This document shows positions 15,036-22,412 of a stretch of DNA of 23,389 bases, one piece after another. How positions within the stretch are numbered: the stretch's first letter is position 1; each line of letters opens with the position of its first letter. Source of the stretch: Planctomycetota bacterium. Lineage in GTDB: Bacteria > Planctomycetota > UBA1135 > GCA-002686595. The translations under genes were made by a program, and so were the position numbers. The stretch covers positions 1-23,389 of the forward strand of contig JABFRZ010000100.1 of assembly GCA_013140785.1 (NCBI GenBank). The letters are read 5' to 3'. The notes below the pieces were generated by a model, which had not been told where the DNA came from, searched no databases, and saw only the letters and a list, made by a program, of their open reading frames with translations.

Positions 15036-16031
15036 ATGCGGATTCGTTGGCGCAATTTCGAGCTGCCCAGCCGGGTCACTCCGGACTCGGAGACATTTAC
15101 CCCGGAGTACGGACGGTTCCTGGTGGAGCCCTTCGAGCGTGGCTTCGGTCACACCATCGGCAACGGCCTGCGGCGCGTGCTGCTCTCGTCGATCGAGGGC
15201 ACCGCGGTCACCGCCGTGCGCGTCGAGGGGGCGGACCACGAGTTCGCTTCGCTCGAGGGCGTGTACGAAGACGTCACCGACATCATTCTCGCCATCAAGC
15301 GGCTGCGGATCCGTCACCCCGGCACGGACCGCATTACCTGCCACATCAAGAAGAGCGGCAAGGGCCCGGTCACCGGCGCCGACGTGCAGTGTCCAGGCGA
15401 CGCGCAGGTCGTGAACAAGGATCTGCTCATCGCCAACCTGACGCTCGATCGCGCGCTCAACATCGAACTCGAGGTCTCGAAGGGCCGTGGCTACGTGCCG
15501 GCCGACGAGAACCGCTCCGAGTGGCACCAGATCGGCACGATGCCCATCGACGCCATCTACTCGCCCGTGCACCGCGTGCGTTACACGGTCGAGGCCACGC
15601 GCGTCGGCAAGTTCACCAACTACGACCGCCTGGCGCTGGAGATCTGGACCGACGGCACGATCACGCCTCAGCTGGCGCTGGTCGAGGCCGCCAAGATCTA
15701 CCGCAAGCACCTCAACCCGTTTGTGCTGTTCGATCCCAGTTTGGGCGCCTCGCCCGTGGCCGGTGACCCTTCGCGCTCCGAGTTCAACCAGAGGAACCGC
15801 CAAACCGACGAGCTGAAGAAGGAGCTCGAGCGGCCGATCGCAGACCTCGAGCTCTCGGTGCGCGCACGCAACTGTCTCGACAGCGCCAATCTCCAGACGG
15901 TGCGCGACCTCGTGACCCTGAGCGAGGCCGAGGTGATGAAACTCAAGAACCTCGGCAAGACCAGCCTGACCGAGATCAAGAACCGGCTCACCGAGCGAGG
16001 ACTTTCGCTCGGCATGACCGTCACCCAGTAG
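15036..16031 (+). CDS. rpoA: DNA-directed RNA polymerase subunit alpha
   Basis: This scaffold subunit of RNA polymerase dimerises to nucleate assembly and binds UP elements and activators. The 331-residue protein has the N-terminal domain (EPFERGFGHTIGNGLRRVLLSS; clearest GNGLRRVLLSS), GADVQ, TVEATRVGKFTNYDRLALEIWTDGT (key part TNYDRLALEIWTDGT), and a complete C-terminal domain from about 265 (LSVRARNCLDSANLQTV, NLGKTSLTEIKNRL, GLSLGM). The arginine after LSV matches the DNA-contacting arginine of E. coli alpha. GGGAG at 15024-15028 is the ribosome-binding site. The sequence resembles planctomycete homologues. Confidence 0.97.
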   Translation: MRIRWRNFELPSRVTPDSETFTPEYGRFLVEPFERGFGHTIGNGLRRVLLSSIEGTAVTAVRVEGADHEFASLEGVYEDVTDIILAIKRLRIRHPGTDRITCHIKKSGKGPVTGADVQCPGDAQVVNKDLLIANLTLDRALNIELEVSKGRGYVPADENRSEWHQIGTMPIDAIYSPVHRVRYTVEATRVGKFTNYDRLALEIWTDGTITPQLALVEAAKIYRKHLNPFVLFDPSLGASPVAGDPSRSEFNQRNRQTDELKKELERPIADLELSVRARNCLDSANLQTVRDLVTLSEAEVMKLKNLGKTSLTEIKNRLTERGLSLGMTVTQ

Positions 16032-16067
16032 AAACGTCCAAGAGGACCGCCCAGTCAGCCCACTCTC

Positions 16068-16454
16068 ATGCGGCACCGCAAAGCAGGCAAGAAGCTCGGC
16101 CGGACGAGCAGCCACCGCGCAGCTATGGCGCGCAACATGGCTGTCTCGCTGATCGAGCACGAGCGCATCGTGACCACCGTGCCGAAGGCCAAGAACGTCA
16201 AGCCGTTCGTGGAGAAGCTCGTCACGCTCAGCAAGCAGGCCACTATGCACAACCGCCGCCAGGTGTTTGCGCAGGTGCGCAGCAAGGCGGCCACGACCAA
16301 GCTCTTCACGGTGCTTGGCCCACGCTTTCAGGCGCGCAAGGGCGGCTACTGCCGTGTTCTCAAGCTCGCCAAGAACCGCCTGGGCGACAACGGTGAGCGC
16401 GCCATCCTCGAATTCGTCGAGCGCACGCCCAAGGAAGCGCCCGCGGCCGAGTGA
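16068..16454 (+). CDS. rplQ: 50S ribosomal protein L17 (bL17)
   Basis: The 128-residue protein of the 50S subunit starts with MRHRKAGKKLGRTSSHRAAM and contains NMAVSLIEHERIVTTVPKAKNVKPFVEKL (key parts SLIEHERIVTTVPKAK) and RKGGYCRVLKL. It closes the ribosomal cluster. The only purine-rich match upstream (AGAGG at 16041) is too far from the ATG to act as an ordinary Shine-Dalgarno sequence. It converges on dnaE across 101 bp. Confidence 0.96.
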   Translation: MRHRKAGKKLGRTSSHRAAMARNMAVSLIEHERIVTTVPKAKNVKPFVEKLVTLSKQATMHNRRQVFAQVRSKAATTKLFTVLGPRFQARKGGYCRVLKLAKNRLGDNGERAILEFVERTPKEAPAAE

Positions 16455-16501
16455 CCTGAGGCTGGTGTCGAGCGCTCTCAAGCGAGGACGGCGCAGGGGC
16501 G

Positions 16502-16555
16502 GGCGAGTAGTCGCACGGGTTCCGCGCCCTTGCGGAGGGGCCCGAGCGACTCGCC
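16502..16555. terminator. Nested GC-rich stem-loop between convergent rplQ and dnaE
   Basis: GGCGAG (16502-16507) pairs with CTCGCC (16550-16555) and TCGC (16511-16514) with GCGA (16546-16549), leaving a three-base bulge. Inside lies TCCGC/GCGGA (16521-16525 and 16532-16536) with a six-base loop. The structure abuts the dnaE stop at 16556-16558. There is no T-run on either side, so termination is inferred from position and structure alone. Confidence 0.5.
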
Positions 16556-19500
16556 TCAGAGGCGCGCCAGCTTGGCGCGCCCAGAGCCGAGGATGCCTTC
16601 GATGCCCTTGGCGAGCTCGGTGCTGATGCGCACGTTGTGACGCTCGCTCGAGCGCACGCGCCGCAAGCGGCCGTCTGTGCCCTCGATCTCGAACAGTAGC
16701 CGGCTCGCGCCGCGGTGCGAGCCCACCAGCGCCGAGATGCGCGGCAAGAGCACGTCGTCCTGCGGCGTCAGACGGATCACGAGTCCGCCCTTGAAGATCT
16801 GCAGCGCCTGCTCGAGCAGCATCACCTGATCGAGCAGGATCCCGACAGGCGAGCTGCCGTCCTCGCTCGTACGCTCCTCGAGCTTGCCGCGGCAGATGAC
16901 CACCGAGTCCTCGACGATCAGGCTCTTGTACTGCTCGAACGTGCGGGGAAAGCAGGTCACGTTGACGCCGCCTCGCAGATCCTCGAGCCGGAAGCGCGCC
17001 ATTTTCTTGCCGGTCTTGGTAGAGCTCTCCTTGAGCGCCACGATCAGGCCGCCCAACGTCACCTCGCTGCCACCAGCCAGGGCCTGGATGTCGCGTGTGT
17101 TCGTGCTGGAGAGCAGCGCGAAGAGCCCGGCGCGGTCCTCGAGCGGGTGCCCCGAAAGGTAGAAGCCGAGCACCTCATATTCCGCCTTGAGCGTGTCAGC
17201 GCGGGCAAAGGAGCGCGCCGGGTCGATGCCGTCGCCAGCGCCCGAGCCGCCCTCCTCGGCCACGCCGAAGAGCGAGCCCTGGCCGGCCTTCTTGTCGTGG
17301 GCTGCGCGCACGCCCTCGACCAGCGCGATTTCGAGCGCGGCCAGAACGGCGCCGCGCTCGTGGCCGTGGCTGTCGAAGGAGCCGGCCTTGATCAGTGCCT
17401 CCCAGGTGAGCTTGGCTACGGCCCCGGAATCGGCCTCGGCGCACAGGGTGTGCAGCGTCGCGCTCACCTTGCGCGTCTCCAGTCTCGCGCGCGCAGCGAG
17501 CACGGCCTCGATGGCCTTCTGACCCGTGCCCTTGATGGCCCCGAAGCCGAAGCGGATCGCGCCGCCCTCGGGTAGGAACTCCCACTGCGAGCGCGCCACA
17601 TCGGGCGGCAGCACCTTGATTCCGGCCGAGCGTGCGTCGTCCACGAACTCCTTGATCTTGTCGGAGCTCTGCAACTCGCACGACATGTTCGCGGCCAAGA
17701 ACTCGATTCGGTGGTGCGCCTTCAGGAATGCAGTCTGCCAGGTGATGAGCGCGTAGGCCGTCGAGTGCGACTTGTTGAAGCCGTAGCCGCCGAACTTGAC
17801 GATGCCCTCCCAGGTCTCGCGCGCCGCACCCTCGGCGCAGCCATTCTCGACCGCGCCGCGCACGAACTGGGCCGAGAACTTGTTCATGATCTCGGGCTGC
17901 TTCTTGCCCATCGCCTTGCGCAGGTTGTCGGCCTCGTTCAGCGAGAGGTTGCCCAGCGCATTGGAGATGAGCATCACCTGCTCCTGATAGACGATGCACC
18001 CGTAGGTGTCGCGCAGGATCGGCTCCAGCGAGGCGTGCGCGTACTCGATCCTCTCGAGCCCGTGCTTGCGACGGATGAACATGTCCGCCATGCCCGATTC
18101 CAGCGGGCCCGGGCGGTACAGCGCGAGGCACGCGATCAGGTCCCCGAAGCAGTCGGGCTTCAGGCGTGCGAGCAGCTTGCGCATGCCTTCCGACTCCAGC
18201 TGGAACACGCCCAGGGTCTCGCCGCGGTTGAGCAGCGCATAGGTGGATTTGTCGTCGAGCGGTAGGCGGTCGAGATCCGGCGCCACGCCCCCAGCGCGCT
18301 CGATCAAGCGCCGTGTCATTTCCAAGATCGTCAGCGTGCGCAGGCCGAGGTAGTCCATCTTGAGCAGCCCCAAGTCTTCGAGCTGCTTGGCGGGCCACTG
18401 CGTGACGACGTCCTGCTTGTTGGTGCACAGCGGCACGTACTCGACGATCGGGCGGTCAGCGATGACCACCCCGGCGGCGTGCGTCGAGATGTGGCGCGCC
18501 AACCCGTCGAGCTTGATCGAGAAATCGAACAGCTCGCGGTAGCGCTCGTCCTTGCGCGCCTTCCCGAGATCTGGATCGTCCTGCACGGCCTCCTCGAGCG
18601 GCGGAGCCGTGGGGCCCTGCGGCACCATCTTTGCCAGCTTGTCGATCTCCGACAGCGGCAGGTCGAGGGTCCGTCCGACGTCGCGGATCACCGAGCGCGC
18701 CGAGAGCGTGGCGAAGGTCCCGATCTGGCTCACGCGCTCCGCGCCGTAGCGCTCGCGTGTGTACTGCAGGACCCGCTCACGGCCTTCCTTGCAGAAGTCG
18801 ATGTCGATGTCCGGCATCGAAATGCGCGCGCTGTTCAGGAAGCGCTCGAACAGGAGGTCGTAGCGCAGCGGGTCCACGCGCGTGATGTCCAGTGCGTAGG
18901 CCACGATCGAGCCGGCCGCCGAGCCGCGCCCGGGTCCGACCGGGATGCCTTGCTCGCGCGCCCAGCGGATCAGATCCCAGACGATCAGGAAGTACGAGAC
19001 GAAGCCCATCTCGCGGATGACGCGCTTCTCGTACTCGAGGCGTTCGCGGCCCGCTGCGTGGTCGGGGCCGTAGCGCGCCAGCAGGCCCTCGTCGCACAGC
19101 CGATCGAAAAGCGCTTCTGGCGAGCCACCGTCCGCGGGCGAGAACACGGGCAGGTGGTAGGCGCCGAACTCGATGTCGAGGTTCACGCGCTCGGCCACGT
19201 CTTGGGTCGCGGCCAGCGACGCGGGCAGGTCGCGGAACTCGTGCGCCATCTCCGCGCGCGTGCGGAAGAAGAGCGTCTGCGTGTCCATGCGGAAACGCTT
19301 CGAGTCCGCGCGCTTCGCGCCCGTGTTGATGCACAGGAGCACGTCCTGCGTGTGGCAGTCCTCGGCGCGCAGGTAGTGGATGTCGTTGGTGGCGACCAGC
19401 GGGATTCCCGTGCGGCTGGCGATGTCCACCAGGGCCTCGTTCAGACGCGCCTGGATCTCGATGCCGTTGCGCTGCAGCTCGAGCCAGAAGTTCTCGGGTC

Positions 19501-20005
19501 CGAAGAGGTCGCGCAGCTCCACCGCAGCACGCTCGGCCTGGGCCAGCTTGCCAGCCTGCACCAGATCGCTGAGCTCACCGGAGAGGCAGCCCGAGAGGCA
19601 GGTCAGGCCCGTGGCGTGGCGCGCGAGCGTCTCCTTGTCGATGCGCGGCCGGAAGTGGAAGCCCTCGAGGTACGCGGCCGTCGCCAGCTTGAGCAGGTTC
19701 TGGTACCCGGCGCGGTCGCGCGCGAGCAAGGTGAGATGGTTGTAGGGGTTGTGGGTCTTGTGGTGCGGTTTCCGGTGGGACTCGCGCGCGATGTAGATCT
19801 CGCACCCGAGGATGGGCTTGATCCCGGCCTTCCTGGCCTTCTGGTAGAACTCGAGCGCGCCGAACAGGTTGCCGTGGTCGGTCAGAGCCAGCGCGCGCTG
19901 CCCATCCGCCTTCGCGGCCGCCACCAGGTCGTCGAGGCGGTTGGCCCCGTCGAGCAGGCTGTACTCGCTGTGGACGTGGAGGTGGGCGAAGTCCGGGGTG
20001 CTCAT
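16556..20005 (-). CDS. dnaE: DNA polymerase III subunit alpha with complete PHP metal site
   Basis: This is the replicative polymerase catalytic subunit. From ATG at 20005 it has 1149 residues, the normal DnaE1 length. A PHP domain opens the protein (HLHVHSEYSLLDG, LTDHGN, GCEIYIA, NHLTLLA, SGCLSGE, NDIHYL), keeping all nine expected ligands: His10, His12, Asp19, His44, Glu69, His90, Cys140, Asp208, His210. The palm has PDIDIDF (398-404, Asp401 and Asp403) and MDYLGL (Asp551). QGSLF at 909-913 fits the internal beta-clamp-binding motif. An OB domain (VTLGGLIVALKE) and C-terminal domain follow. An open frame continues 205 codons upstream through another gene and is rejected. It lies 53 bp after the carbamoyltransferase gene and is probably co-transcribed. 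Confidence 0.97.
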   Translation of the reverse strand: MSTPDFAHLHVHSEYSLLDGANRLDDLVAAAKADGQRALALTDHGNLFGALEFYQKARKAGIKPILGCEIYIARESHRKPHHKTHNPYNHLTLLARDRAGYQNLLKLATAAYLEGFHFRPRIDKETLARHATGLTCLSGCLSGELSDLVQAGKLAQAERAAVELRDLFGPENFWLELQRNGIEIQARLNEALVDIASRTGIPLVATNDIHYLRAEDCHTQDVLLCINTGAKRADSKRFRMDTQTLFFRTRAEMAHEFRDLPASLAATQDVAERVNLDIEFGAYHLPVFSPADGGSPEALFDRLCDEGLLARYGPDHAAGRERLEYEKRVIREMGFVSYFLIVWDLIRWAREQGIPVGPGRGSAAGSIVAYALDITRVDPLRYDLLFERFLNSARISMPDIDIDFCKEGRERVLQYTRERYGAERVSQIGTFATLSARSVIRDVGRTLDLPLSEIDKLAKMVPQGPTAPPLEEAVQDDPDLGKARKDERYRELFDFSIKLDGLARHISTHAAGVVIADRPIVEYVPLCTNKQDVVTQWPAKQLEDLGLLKMDYLGLRTLTILEMTRRLIERAGGVAPDLDRLPLDDKSTYALLNRGETLGVFQLESEGMRKLLARLKPDCFGDLIACLALYRPGPLESGMADMFIRRKHGLERIEYAHASLEPILRDTYGCIVYQEQVMLISNALGNLSLNEADNLRKAMGKKQPEIMNKFSAQFVRGAVENGCAEGAARETWEGIVKFGGYGFNKSHSTAYALITWQTAFLKAHHRIEFLAANMSCELQSSDKIKEFVDDARSAGIKVLPPDVARSQWEFLPEGGAIRFGFGAIKGTGQKAIEAVLAARARLETRKVSATLHTLCAEADSGAVAKLTWEALIKAGSFDSHGHERGAVLAALEIALVEGVRAAHDKKAGQGSLFGVAEEGGSGAGDGIDPARSFARADTLKAEYEVLGFYLSGHPLEDRAGLFALLSSTNTRDIQALAGGSEVTLGGLIVALKESSTKTGKKMARFRLEDLRGGVNVTCFPRTFEQYKSLIVEDSVVICRGKLEERTSEDGSSPVGILLDQVMLLEQALQIFKGGLVIRLTPQDDVLLPRISALVGSHRGASRLLFEIEGTDGRLRRVRSSERHNVRISTELAKGIEGILGSGRAKLARL

Positions 20006-20058
20006 GACGAAGGTGCGGGGCCCAGTCCCTTGGCAGCAGCAAGGAAGATCAGCGCAGG

Positions 20059-21066
20059 TCAGCGCAGCAGGTTGACGAGCAGTGCCATCTGCGTCGGCAG
20101 GCGATTCGCGGCCTGCTCGTAGAGGAGGCTGCGCGGGCCGTCGAGCACCTCGTCGGTGACCTCGACATTGCGCCGCACCGGCATGGCGTGCATGAGGTAC
20201 GCGTCCTGGCCGCTCGCGAGCAGCTTCTCGTCGATGCGCCAGCCGATGTGGCGCGAGCGCTGGCTGGCGGTGAGCGTGGGGTTGCCATAGGTCTCGAGGG
20301 ACTGCCACGAGCGCGCGTAGACGACGCGCGCTCCGCGCACGGCCTCCTCCAGCGAGAGCTCGCGCCGCAACGTGCCGCCGGAGGCGCGCGCCAGGTCCTC
20401 GGCCTCCGACAGGACTCCGCCGTCGAGTTCGAAACCGGCCGGGTGCGCCAAGCGCACGCGCATTCCGAAACGCAGCGCCGCGTGCAGCAACGAGTGCACG
20501 GCCGAGGGCGAGGCCGGAGTGGGGGAGTGGACCCAGGTGATGGCCAGCTCTTTCCCGCGTGGGTCGCCGAGGCGCTCCTTCAGCGTCAGTACGTCGGCCA
20601 GCGCCTGCAGCGGGTGCCACAGCGAGCTCTCCATGTTCATGACCGGCACCGTGGCGTACTTGGCCCAGGCACGGATGCGCTCATCGCGCCGGTCCACGTC
20701 CCAGGAGTTGCCGAGCGGCGCCGGCCGGATCGCGAGCGCGTGCACGTAGCGCGACAGCACCGCGGCCGCATCCTTGATGTGCTCCGGAGCGCGCCCGTCC
20801 ATCACGCTGCCTTCGCGCTCCTCGAGCTCCCAGAAGTCGCTCATCGCGGTCAGGTTGACCACGCTTCCGCCCAGCTGCAGGACGGCCGTCTCGAGCGAGG
20901 CGCGCGTGCGCAGCGAACCGCGGAAGAACAGCATGCCGATCGTCTTGCCCGCGAGTTCGCCGCGCCCGGTCCTGCGCTTCAGCCGCGCGGAGAGCTCGAG
21001 GACCTCGTCCAGCACGCCATCGTCGAGGTCGGACAGGCTGATCAGGTGACGGGGAGCGAGCGCCAT
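20059..21066 (-). CDS. argF': N-acylornithine carbamoyltransferase, succinylornithine-like
   Basis: The family transfers carbamoyl phosphate to ornithine or N-acylornithine in arginine synthesis. The 335-residue protein starts RHLISLSDL and has the carbamoyl-phosphate loop SLRTR (51-55), DFWELEEREGSVMDGRAPEH (77-96), NMES (144-147), HPLQ (151-154), TWVHSPTP and HAMPVRRNV (293-301). Trp79 aligns with the tryptophan that marks acetyl/succinylornithine enzymes (Trp77 in Xanthomonas AOTCase). Pro94 falls at the specificity position that is Glu in acetylornithine and Pro in succinylornithine enzymes. HPLQ also matches the latter. The usual HCLP cysteine is alanine. ATG at 21066 is chosen; the longer open frame upstream runs through the tRNA and tadA. 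Confidence 0.88.
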   Translation of the reverse strand: MALAPRHLISLSDLDDGVLDEVLELSARLKRRTGRGELAGKTIGMLFFRGSLRTRASLETAVLQLGGSVVNLTAMSDFWELEEREGSVMDGRAPEHIKDAAAVLSRYVHALAIRPAPLGNSWDVDRRDERIRAWAKYATVPVMNMESSLWHPLQALADVLTLKERLGDPRGKELAITWVHSPTPASPSAVHSLLHAALRFGMRVRLAHPAGFELDGGVLSEAEDLARASGGTLRRELSLEEAVRGARVVYARSWQSLETYGNPTLTASQRSRHIGWRIDEKLLASGQDAYLMHAMPVRRNVEVTDEVLDGPRSLLYEQAANRLPTQMALLVNLLR

Positions 21067-21112
21067 GGGGCTAGTGTTCCGAGCCGCGCACACACAGGCA
21101 ACATCGGAGGTC

Positions 21113-21129
21113 CGTCCGCGCCGCGGACG
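21113..21129. repeat. Inverted repeat upstream of the carbamoyltransferase gene
   Basis: CGTCCGCG (21113-21120) is mirrored by CGCGGACG (21122-21129) around a single base. It lies 47 bases before the start of the minus-strand carbamoyltransferase gene. It could be an operator or a small stem-loop; a chance GC-rich palindrome cannot be excluded. The rest of the 194-bp gap to the tRNA holds only the tRNA promoter. Confidence 0.35.
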
Positions 21130-21216
21130 CGTGCGCGGCCACCCGGGGCGCTCGGCCCGCGCACCTGCCTTCGCAGTGCCGGGCGTCAGGCTGCACCCGA
21201 GAGCCAGCCGCTTGCC

Positions 21217-21246
21217 TTGACACGCCGCCACCGGGGCCGCTAGAAC
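21217..21246 (+). promoter_or_regulatory. Promoter of the tRNA-Arg/tadA unit
   Basis: A perfect -35 hexamer TTGACA (21217-21222) is followed after 18 bp by TAGAAC (21241-21246). Transcription would begin near 21253, a few bases before the mature tRNA at 21261. It is the best promoter match I find in the window. Confidence 0.65.
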
Positions 21247-21260
21247 CTCTGCCCCTCCGT

Positions 21261-21337
21261 GCACCCATAGCTCAATTGGATAGAGCATCTGACTACGGAT
21301 CAGAAGGCTGGTGGTTCGAGTCCACCTGGGTGTACCA
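21261..21337 (+). tRNA. trnR: tRNA-Arg (anticodon ACG)
   Basis: This 77-nt cloverleaf has acceptor GCACCCA/TGGGTGT, which includes a G1-U72 wobble. The D arm is GCTC/GAGC, the anticodon stem TCTGA/TCAGA with loop CTACGGA, the T arm GGTGG-TTCGAGT-CCACC, discriminator A, and an encoded CCA. The anticodon ACG reads CGN codons after A34 is deaminated to inosine. The enzyme for that step, TadA, is encoded next. Confidence 0.97.
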
Positions 21338-21341
21338 CATT

Positions 21342-21371
21342 CTCGCCCGCGCGGAACGCGCGCGGGGCGAG
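21342..21371 (+). terminator. GC-rich hairpin after tRNA-Arg
   Basis: CTCGCCCGCGCG (21342-21353) pairs with the segment ending GGGCGAG at 21371, with one bulged G and a five-base loop. It starts five bases after the tRNA CCA end. No T-run follows, so it may be a partial terminator or a 3'-end processing signal that lets some transcripts continue into tadA. Confidence 0.5.
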
Positions 21372-21430
21372 CGGGGCCGAGCGGCGTTCCTGGCGCCCGG
21401 TTCGCAGCTTTGAAAACGTGAAGTAGAGCG

Positions 21431-21931
21431 TTGGTCCCCAGTTCCGAACGAGCGGAGACGCGTGCAGAGGATGAGCGCTTCATGGCGCTGGCCTTGGCGG
21501 AAGCGCGGGCTGCCGGCGCACGCGAGGAAGTCCCGATCGGCTCCGTGGTCGTGTGCAGAGGTGAGACCCTGGCGCGTGCCGGCAACCGCGTGCGCGGCGA
21601 TTGCGATCCCTCGGCCCACGCCGAACTCCTCGCGCTGCGCGCGGCCGCGCGTGTGCTGGGCCTGGTACGCCTGGTCGATTGCGTCCTGTACTCGACCGTC
21701 GAGCCCTGCTTCATGTGCGCGGGGGCCCTGGTCCATGCCCGCCTGCGCCGCGTGGTGTTCGCCGTGCGCGATCCGAAGTTCGGTGGCTGCGTTTCCTTGG
21801 GCCGCGTCCTCGACCACCCGCAGGCGAATCACCGCCTCGAGTTCGACGAGGGCGTCCTGGCCGGGGAGTCGCGCGAGCTCCTGCAGGAGTTCTTCCGCGC
21901 GCGGCGGGGAGATCGGGGAGATACGGGGTGA
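21431..21931 (+). CDS. tadA: tRNA-specific adenosine deaminase TadA
   Basis: TadA converts A34 to inosine in tRNA-Arg(ACG), so that one tRNA can read CGU, CGC and CGA. The 166-residue protein has the cytidine/deoxycytidylate-deaminase zinc motifs HAE (63-65, the Glu being the proton shuttle) and PCFMC (92-96), plus VPIG, ALVHARLRRVVFAVRDPKFGG (key part HARLRRVVFAVRDPK) and DHPQANHRLEF. TTG at 21431 is chosen because homology begins before the first ATG (21482, MALALAEA); the ribosome-binding site is weak. Its substrate tRNA gene lies 93 bp upstream on the same strand. Confidence 0.95.
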   Translation: MVPSSERAETRAEDERFMALALAEARAAGAREEVPIGSVVVCRGETLARAGNRVRGDCDPSAHAELLALRAAARVLGLVRLVDCVLYSTVEPCFMCAGALVHARLRRVVFAVRDPKFGGCVSLGRVLDHPQANHRLEFDEGVLAGESRELLQEFFRARRGDRGDTG

Positions 21932-21951
21932 GGCCGGACTAGGGCCTCACC
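21927..21951 (+). terminator. Nine-bp hairpin overlapping the tadA stop
   Basis: GGTGAGGCC (21927-21935) pairs perfectly with GGCCTCACC (21943-21951) around a seven-base loop. It contains the tadA TGA and ends nine bases before tRNA-Ser(CGA). It lacks a T-run and may terminate or guide processing of a tadA-tRNA transcript. Confidence 0.5.
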
Positions 21952-21959
21952 GTCGGTGC

Positions 21960-22050
<91 letters not shown>

Positions 22051-22093
22051 CTTCCCGCGCGGAGCCCGGACCGACGCTCGCCCCTAGAAACGT

Positions 22094-22122
22094 GACGGCT
22101 CGCGCATGCTGCGCGGGACGTC
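22094..22122 (+). terminator. Hairpin between the two tRNA-Ser genes
   Basis: GACG (22094-22097) and CTCGCGCA (22099-22106) pair with TGCGCGGG (22110-22117) and CGTC (22119-22122), with one mismatch, one wobble and a three-base loop. It ends three bases before tRNA-Ser(GGA). A terminator or an RNase-recognised spacer are both possible. No T-run is present. Confidence 0.4.
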
Positions 22123-22125
22123 GGG

Positions 22126-22216
<91 letters not shown>

Positions 22217-22242
22217 TCTCTATCCGGCGCGAGCGCGGCAGC

Positions 22243-22339
22243 GGGCCCGGTCCGTCGCAGTGGAACCTCTTCGAACTGGGTCAGGCCGGGAACGGAGCAG
22301 CCCTAAGATCATGGTTCCAGGTGCGCACGGCCCGGGCCC
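22243..22339 (+). ncRNA. ffs: Signal recognition particle RNA, small bacterial (4.5S) type
   Basis: This RNA forms the SRP with Ffh and targets membrane proteins to the Sec channel. The conserved tip is present: GGGTCAGGCCGGGAACGG followed by AGCAGCC, giving a GGAA tetraloop on a CCG/CGG stem and the asymmetric loop bound by Ffh. The flanks form one long hairpin (GGGCCCGG with CCGGGCCC, ACGG with CCGT, GGAACC with GGTTCC). About 97 nt, with no Alu domain. Location between tRNA-Ser and dnaX is a known bacterial arrangement. The ends are set by the stem and may be off by a few bases. Confidence 0.92.
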
Positions 22340-22343
22340 ACTG

Positions 22344-22357
22344 GCGCGCTCGCGCGC
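22344..22357 (+). terminator. Short hairpin after SRP RNA
   Basis: GCGCG (22344-22348) pairs with CGCGC (22353-22357) around a four-base loop, starting five bases after the SRP RNA stem. It is small and in GC-rich sequence, so chance is a real alternative. Confidence 0.25.
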
Positions 22358-22412
22358 AGCAGTGCCTCGTCCTCCGCGCCGCTTCGGATAGCAGTTAGAG
22401 TAAGCAAGAGCG

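Noticed and set aside
14991..16481. Minus-strand open frame of 496 codons opposite rpoA and rplQ
   Set aside because: It is a shadow of conserved genes with no recognisable domain and no plausible start signals.
18479..20122. Plus-strand open frame of 547 codons opposite dnaE
   Set aside because: The composition is Arg/Val/Gln-rich with no domain, and the opposite strand encodes a complete polymerase.
20006..20620. Upstream extension of the dnaE frame giving 1354 residues
   Set aside because: The extra 205 codons run through the carbamoyltransferase gene on the same strand in another frame and are Arg/Ala-rich noise; MSTPDFAHLHVH is the normal DnaE start.
21067..21110. Possible near-leaderless promoter for the carbamoyltransferase gene on the minus strand (TTGCCT-17-AACACT)
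   Set aside because: The -10 match is poor (three of six) and transcription would start at or next to the ATG; too weak to list.
21067..21714. Upstream extension of the carbamoyltransferase frame giving 551 residues
   Set aside because: It would run antisense through tRNA-Arg and tadA; the family start RHLISLSDL lies right after the ATG at 21066.
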